DNA of 18,460 nucleotides from Tissierellia bacterium (lineage in GTDB: Bacteria; Bacillota; Clostridia; Tissierellales; Tepidimicrobiaceae), in contig JAAYRM010000190.1 of the NCBI GenBank assembly GCA_012518745.1, positions 1 through 18,460 of the forward strand. Direction: 5' to 3'. Under the pieces are notes generated by a model that was not told where the DNA came from, made no database searches, and worked only from the letters and a program-made list of their open reading frames with translations. Within the stretch, counting starts at the first letter, position 1, and each line of letters opens with the position of its first letter. Made by a program: the position numbers and the translations under genes. Positions 15,059 to 18,460 of this stretch are shown here, one piece after another.

Positions 15059-15098
15059 GTTTATTAGTCACAAAATAAATATTTTGTGACTAATAAAC
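15059..15098. repeat. perfect 40-bp palindrome upstream of the recombinase gene
   Basis: The arms GTTTATTAGTCACAAAATA (15059-15077) and its exact reverse complement (15080-15098) are separated by AA only. It lies in the recombinase 5' region. There is no U-tract on either side, so it does not look like a terminator. It could be an operator, an RNA hairpin in the leader, or a recombinase site. Confidence 0.9.
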
Positions 15099-15125
15099 TC
15101 TGTTATTATCGACACTTTTATGAAT

Positions 15126-15156
15126 AAACCTCATTCATCGTCGAGGTTTTTGTTTG
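15126..15156 (+). terminator. rightward terminator-like hairpin without a parent gene
   Basis: AAACCTC (15126-15132) pairs with GAGGTTT (15143-15149) around a 10-base loop, followed by a run TTTTTGTTT on the plus strand. No plus-strand gene precedes it closer than the LysM gene, which has its own terminator. Confidence 0.55.
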
Positions 15157-15159
15157 GAT

Positions 15160-15480
15160 CATGTATCTACCATTAAAGCGACATCCATCTATTAAGTTCC
15201 TGGTAAATAGAAACATCTTGAAGCCTCTAAAAAAATGCTCTTCATTTTAGCTTTAGGGGGCTTTTTGCATGCATGTCCATAGTATAGGGGTGTATGCAGG
15301 CAAAGCTTCCTTAAAGCTTGCATATGGGCCTTAGAATGCATTTCGCATGAATTAGATATAATATTTGCTGAAACGGAAGTGATTTTCTAGATTTCTAGAT
15401 TTTTATTAGTTTATATGTATTATGGTTTCAATAATCCTAGTATTATTAAGTATTATTAAAAGACGCCTAGTATGAATCTC
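15160..15480. other. non-coding stretch with hairpins and short repeats, function unknown
   Basis: Part of a 546-bp gap (15033-15578) with no supportable gene on either strand. Besides the palindrome and hairpins listed separately, it holds a GC-richer patch at 15250-15345 with GCATGCATG, and GCAAAGCTT followed by AAGCTTGC (bulged hairpin, 15300-15321). It also holds TTTCTAGA in tandem (15384-15399), TATTATTAA in a 10-base tandem (15441-15459) and CCTAGTAT twice, 30 bp apart (15436, 15466). TATAAT at 15357-15362 on the plus strand lacks a good -35 box. Confidence 0.6.
15221..15266 (+). terminator. rightward terminator-like hairpin with a competing stem
   Basis: AAGCCTCTAAA (15221-15231) pairs imperfectly with TTTAGGGGGCTT (15252-15263), and TTTTT ends at 15266. 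An alternative stem CTAAAA/TTTTAG (15227-15232 with 15245-15250) uses the same left-arm bases. It is oriented for a plus-strand transcript that starts somewhere in the preceding gap; no coding gene is seen there. Confidence 0.5.
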
Positions 15481-15524
15481 TTTCGAAGTAGATTTTACCA
15501 CATTTATATCGGGATTATATTATA

Positions 15525-15567
15525 ATCGATGTGGTTTACATAATGTTATTATATAAACCACATCGAT
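15525..15567 (-). terminator. probable terminator of the aminotransferase gene
   Basis: A perfect 14-bp inverted repeat, ATCGATGTGGTTTA (15525-15538) and its complement (15554-15567), with a 15-base loop that can itself fold (ATAAT/ATTAT). It begins 11 bases past the stop of the minus-strand aminotransferase. The following minus-strand tract is AU-rich (TATAATATAAT) but not a U-run, so efficiency is uncertain. An extra ACCACAT at 15497-15503 can compete for the ATGTGGT arm. Confidence 0.6.
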
Positions 15568-15578
15568 CGCTAGATCAT

Positions 15579-16775
15579 TTAATCCTGCTCATCAATAGCA
15601 TCCTTAATTCTTGCGAGCCCTTCCTTTATATTATCCATAGATGTTGCATATGATAGCCTGATATAATCATCATCGCCAAAGCCTACGCCGGGTATAACGG
15701 CAATATTCGCAGTCTCTAGGAGGAAGTTTGCAAAATCTAGTGAACTCTCTATCTTTATACCATTGAAGATCTTACCCTTAATTTCTCTTATGTTGACCAT
15801 TATATAGAAGGCCCCACCGGGTTTTATGCAGCCTAAGCCCCTTATCTTATTGATGGTACTAACCATGTAATCCCTTCGCAATTTAAATTGTCTCTTCATT
15901 TCTAATATGCTGCTCTGATCCCCCAGAAGCCCTATAACACTAGCGTATTGGGAAATCGTGCAGGGATTGGAGGTAGTATGGCTTTGGATATTACTCATGA
16001 CCTCCACAATATCTTTATGGGCTGCTGCATATCCCAATCTCCACCCAGTCATTGCATAGGCTTTAGACATCCCATTTATAACGATGGTCAAATCCTTTAT
16101 ATCATCATTAAACGAAGCAATGCTTATATGCTCCTCATCATAGGCTAGCTGTTCATATATCTCGTCTGATATTACTAATATATTATGCTCTACGGCCCAA
16201 TCAGCAATCCGCCTCAACTCCTGCTCATCATATATTGCACCTGTCGGATTGCCCGGGCTATTCAATATAATCGCCTTAGTCTTATCTGTCAATACCTTAT
16301 CTAGATCCGCAACACCCATCTTAAAACCATTATTTTCATCTGTTTGAATATATATGGGTTCTCCCCCAGCTATCTCTATTAATTCAGGATAGCTTACCCA
16401 ATATGGTACCCCGATAATTACCTGATCCCCCGGATTTATTATAGCCATCAACGTATTATATATGGACTGTTTGGCCCCATTCGATATAATAATATTTTCG
16501 GGTGAATATTCAATATTGTTTTCTTTTTTTAACTTCTGGCAAACCGCATCCTTCAATTCCATAATTCCAGAGGCCGAGGTATATCTGACCAACCCCTCCT
16601 CGATAACCCTGATGCCTTCTTGCCTGATATTTTCAGGTGTAATAAAATCTGGTTCACCAGCGCCAAAGCTAATTACATCGATACCTTCATCCCTCATGGC
16701 ATTTGCCTTGGCTGTTATCTCCAATGTTACGGATGATGATATATTTAACCCTTTTTCCGATAGGTTGAATTCCAT
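15579..16775 (-). CDS. aspC: pyridoxal-phosphate aminotransferase, aspartate type
   Basis: Class I fold-type I aminotransferase, probably interconverting aspartate and oxaloacetate with glutamate/2-oxoglutarate. About 398 residues. Motifs: SFGAGEPDF near residue 36-44, YTSASG, the SNGAKQS cofactor loop, NSPGNPTG with Asn176, SDEIYEQL with Asp204 and Tyr207, the Schiff-base Lys238 in NGMSKAYAMTGWRLGY, and the carboxylate-binding Arg at about 372 (IRLSYATS). The SKAYAMTGWRLGY pattern is that of the AspB/AspC Ib subgroup; related enzymes accept prephenate or aromatic substrates, so exact substrate is inferred. The ATG at 16775 has AGGGGG 8 bases upstream. The 91-bp gap to the upstream PadR gene shows no terminator, so readthrough is possible. 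Confidence 0.88.
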   Translation of the reverse strand: MEFNLSEKGLNISSSVTLEITAKANAMRDEGIDVISFGAGEPDFITPENIRQEGIRVIEEGLVRYTSASGIMELKDAVCQKLKKENNIEYSPENIIISNGAKQSIYNTLMAIINPGDQVIIGVPYWVSYPELIEIAGGEPIYIQTDENNGFKMGVADLDKVLTDKTKAIILNSPGNPTGAIYDEQELRRIADWAVEHNILVISDEIYEQLAYDEEHISIASFNDDIKDLTIVINGMSKAYAMTGWRLGYAAAHKDIVEVMSNIQSHTTSNPCTISQYASVIGLLGDQSSILEMKRQFKLRRDYMVSTINKIRGLGCIKPGGAFYIMVNIREIKGKIFNGIKIESSLDFANFLLETANIAVIPGVGFGDDDYIRLSYATSMDNIKEGLARIKDAIDEQD

Positions 16776-16866
16776 TTCATAACCCCCTAATCAATAGTTT
16801 GTAAGAACAGTTAAAATATCTATAGGAATAGCTGAAGCATATAATTGTATCACAGTTTAATCTGCA

Positions 16867-17250
16867 TTATAATTTAATTTTATATATATCCTTTAGGATA
16901 CTTTGGATAATTTTTAGGGAATCCTCAAAAACCGGTTTATTTCGTGATAATATCCTTTTATAATGCTCATATCCATTATCCGTAAGTCTATACCTTCTAA
17001 TAGATCTTTTATCCGGTTCATCCCACCATCCTGTAATATATCCTTCCGCCTCCAAGTTACGGAGTAGGGGGTAGACCATTCCCGGACTAGGTTCCCATCT
17101 ATTATCTAATCTGCTTTTGATTTCCTCTATGATCTCATTTCCATAGAAAGATTTATCCATTAACAAATGCAATATATATAGTTTTACAAAAGAGGTCGTA
17201 CTTATCTTGGAGGGAAATTGCCGACTTCTTACCCCTTGGTATCTTTCCAA
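16867..17250 (-). CDS. PadR-family transcriptional regulator
   Basis: 127 residues with the PadR winged helix: KLYILHLLMDKSFYGNEIIEEI, then WEPSPGMVYPLLRNLEAEGYI and the wing GWWDEPDKRSIRRYRLTDNGYEHY. A short C-terminal helix follows (about 104-127), as in the small PadR-s2 group. The start is TTG, directly adjoining the stop of the PHP gene (TGA then TTG). The ribosome binding site GGAGAGG lies within that gene's last codons, so the two are probably translated in a coupled way. Ligand and target are unknown; members often regulate their own operon or a membrane exporter, but none is in view. The N-terminal extension before SFVKLYI is basic. Confidence 0.87.
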   Translation of the reverse strand: MERYQGVRSRQFPSKISTTSFVKLYILHLLMDKSFYGNEIIEEIKSRLDNRWEPSPGMVYPLLRNLEAEGYITGWWDEPDKRSIRRYRLTDNGYEHYKRILSRNKPVFEDSLKIIQSILKDIYKIKL

Positions 17251-18069
17251 TCAGATCCTCTCCTTCATCTGGCATATATCATTTAAATTTATATAGTATT
17301 TGCCCAGTAATAGCTCCTTGCTATCATTATCACCATGGAAGTCCGACCCACCTGTTGTAAATAATCCATGTTTATTGGCCTGTTCTATCAGGTAGAGGAT
17401 ATCCTTTCTATGATGACTTGGATGTATGGCCTCTAATCCATCAATACCCATGTCTATACAATGATCTATTGTTGTCTTCCATCTTAGAAGACCGGGATGA
17501 GCGAGAACTGCTAACCCATTTACCCTATGTATTAAATCTATAGTATCCACCAATTCCAATCTATATCGCTCAGCATATGCGGGTTTACCCCTATCTAAAT
17601 AGAGGTTAAAAGCCTCCTGAATACTGCTAACATATCCACCCCTAATCAATGCCCTAGCTATATGTGGCCTTCCAATGTAATCATGATTTGATAGATCTTG
17701 CCTTAATTCCCCGTCCACAATATTTATTCCAATCCCATCGAGCTTCTCTATGATTTGCAAGCCTCTCTCCAATCTAGATTTTTGTAGCTTCTTAATGATA
17801 TTGACAATGCTAGGTGAGTGATAATCAATAAAATATCCTAGTATATGAACCTCTTCGTCTTCATGTATACATCCAAACTCTATGCCGGGTATTACGGTGA
17901 AATCATCTAAATCTTTGCTGGCTTTAATAGCCTGTTCTATGCCATATATATTATCATGATCGGTAATAGCTATGGCCTTTAGGCCCATATTCTTTGCTAG
18001 ATACACCACCTTTGCCGGCGAATATAATCCATCTGAAAAATGTGTATGTATATGTAGATCAGATATCAT
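17251..18069 (-). CDS. PHP-domain phosphoesterase (YciV/TrpH, RNase AM-like)
   Basis: 272-residue stand-alone PHP protein. The metal ligands follow the family order: DLHIHTHFSDG (His6, His8, Asp13), ITDHDN (His38), PGIEFG (Glu64), VHILGYF (His75), GRPHIA (His136), LAHPG (His191) and GGSDFHGDN (Asp243, His245). The GRPHIA and GGSDFHG motifs place it with the YciV/TrpH group. The Escherichia coli member is a 3',5'-nucleotide bisphosphate phosphatase and 5'-3' exoribonuclease (RNase AM); activity here is inferred. The ATG at 18069 has a consensus AGGAGG 6 bases upstream. A minus-strand TATAAT (18102-18097) lies upstream, with only a poor -35 box. It is cotranscribed with the padR gene. Confidence 0.88.
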   Translation of the reverse strand: MISDLHIHTHFSDGLYSPAKVVYLAKNMGLKAIAITDHDNIYGIEQAIKASKDLDDFTVIPGIEFGCIHEDEEVHILGYFIDYHSPSIVNIIKKLQKSRLERGLQIIEKLDGIGINIVDGELRQDLSNHDYIGRPHIARALIRGGYVSSIQEAFNLYLDRGKPAYAERYRLELVDTIDLIHRVNGLAVLAHPGLLRWKTTIDHCIDMGIDGLEAIHPSHHRKDILYLIEQANKHGLFTTGGSDFHGDNDSKELLLGKYYINLNDICQMKERI

Positions 18070-18096
18070 TATGTACCTCCTATCCCGTCAATATAT

Positions 18097-18102
18097 ATTA
18101 TA
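18097..18102 (-). promoter_or_regulatory. candidate -10 box for the PHP-padR unit
   Basis: A perfect TATAAT on the minus strand, 27 bases before the PHP start codon. No good -35 hexamer is present at 16-18 bases. It is placed between the spoVS terminator and the PHP gene, where a promoter is needed. Confidence 0.45.
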
Positions 18103-18143
18103 CACCAATCATTCAGGATTAAAAGGATCCATACGGCAATATT

Positions 18144-18187
18144 AAAAATAAAAAAGCCTGTCTATATAAACAGGCTTTTTTATTTTT
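18144..18187. terminator. terminator downstream of spoVS
   Basis: An 18-bp perfect stem, arms 18144-18161 and 18170-18187, core AAGCCTGT/ACAGGCTT with A-rich and T-rich outer parts and loop CTATATAA. On the minus strand it gives GCCTGT-loop-ACAGGC followed by TTTTTTATTTTT, starting 8 bases past the spoVS stop. It is symmetric, so it could act in both directions. Confidence 0.93.
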
Positions 18188-18195
18188 CTGTACAA

Positions 18196-18456
18196 TTATC
18201 TTGGTTCAACTATTAGTTTAATTGCCGTCCTTTCTTCACCATCGATCTCGATATCGGTAAAGGCAGGTATACATATTAGGTCCATCCCACTAGGCGCTAC
18301 AAATCCTCGTGCTATAGCTACTGCCTTAACTGCTTGATTCAAAGCACCTGCCCCAATAGCTTGGATTTCAGCATTGCCTCTTTCCCTTAAAACCCCAGCG
18401 AGTGCTCCTGCTACAGAATTTGGACTTGATTTTGCTGATACTTTTAATATATCCAT
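18196..18456 (-). CDS. spoVS: stage V sporulation protein S
   Basis: Small Alba-like protein needed for late spore development (coat assembly and later) and for septation control in Bacillus. All 86 residues are here and are nearly identical to the Bacillus subtilis protein: KVSAKSSPNSVAGALAGVLRE, AIGAGALNQAVKAVAIARG, VAPSGMDLICIPAFTDI and RTAIKLIVEPR. The gene is complete, with its ATG at 18456, only 4 bases from the window edge, so promoter and ribosome binding site are not visible. It is monocistronic at its 3' end because a strong terminator follows. SpoVS is the best evidence for a sporulating lineage. Confidence 0.97.
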   Translation of the reverse strand: MDILKVSAKSSPNSVAGALAGVLRERGNAEIQAIGAGALNQAVKAVAIARGFVAPSGMDLICIPAFTDIEIDGEERTAIKLIVEPR

Positions 18457-18460
18457 TAAA

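Noticed and set aside
15059..15098. The 40-bp palindrome as a CRP/FNR operator
   Set aside because: The half-sites are TCACA...TGTGA with a 14-base gap, the reverse order of a CRP site, and there is no FNR-type TTGAT.
15296..15335. GCAAAGCTT...GGGCCTTAG resembling the 3' half of a cyclic di-GMP riboswitch
   Set aside because: The conserved 5' part (CACGCACAGGGCAAACC type) is missing and no gene follows in the right orientation.

Overview
The window is 18.5 kb of AT-rich, gene-dense chromosome, most likely from a spore-forming member of the Clostridia (low-GC Firmicutes). The evidence is a complete SpoVS, an IspH-ribosomal S1 fusion of the kind known in Clostridia, a Bacillus-type AroH, an endonuclease-type MutL, a Gram-positive type LexA with GAAC-N4-GTT operators, and a cell-division LysM protein divergent from lexA. 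Ile-ATA and Arg-AGG/AGA codons dominate, and several genes start with TTG. I cannot name the genus. I see no prophage, insertion sequence, CRISPR array, tRNA or rRNA.

Region 1 (1-3.85 kb, + strand) is one compact transcription unit: the tail of an unidentified gene, aroH (chorismate mutase), cmk, a plsC-like acyltransferase, and a fused ispH-rpsA gene. It ends at a strong 16-bp stem terminator.

Region 2 (3.9-5.5 kb, +) holds an orphan cheR and a MerR-type DNA-binding protein with a long coiled coil, followed by a GC-rich hairpin.

Region 3 (5.56-12.6 kb, +) starts at an extended -10 promoter and runs miaB-mutS-mutL-miaA-hfq with gaps of 2-16 bp and a final overlap. It joins A37 tRNA modification, mismatch repair and the RNA chaperone Hfq. 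A 21-bp bidirectional hairpin separates it from lexA.

Region 4 (12.7-15.1 kb) is an SOS locus. lexA (-) is divergent from a LysM, single-membrane-pass protein that resembles the division inhibitor YneA. The 304-bp gap between them holds two sigma-A promoters, three LexA-box-like sites and a 15-bp direct repeat in phase with the perfect -35 box. A XerC/D-type tyrosine recombinase (-) converges on the LysM gene, and their shared terminator contains both stop codons.

Region 5 (15.03-15.58 kb) is a 546-bp stretch with no gene. It has a perfect 40-bp palindrome next to the recombinase start, two rightward terminator-like hairpins with no parent gene, short repeats, and a hairpin behind the aminotransferase gene.

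Region 6 (15.58-18.46 kb, - strand) holds an aspartate-type aminotransferase, a PadR-family regulator translationally coupled to an upstream PHP-family phosphoesterase, and spoVS.

All genes look intact. The most unusual material lies in the lexA/LysM intergenic region and the recombinase/aminotransferase intergenic region, not in the proteins.
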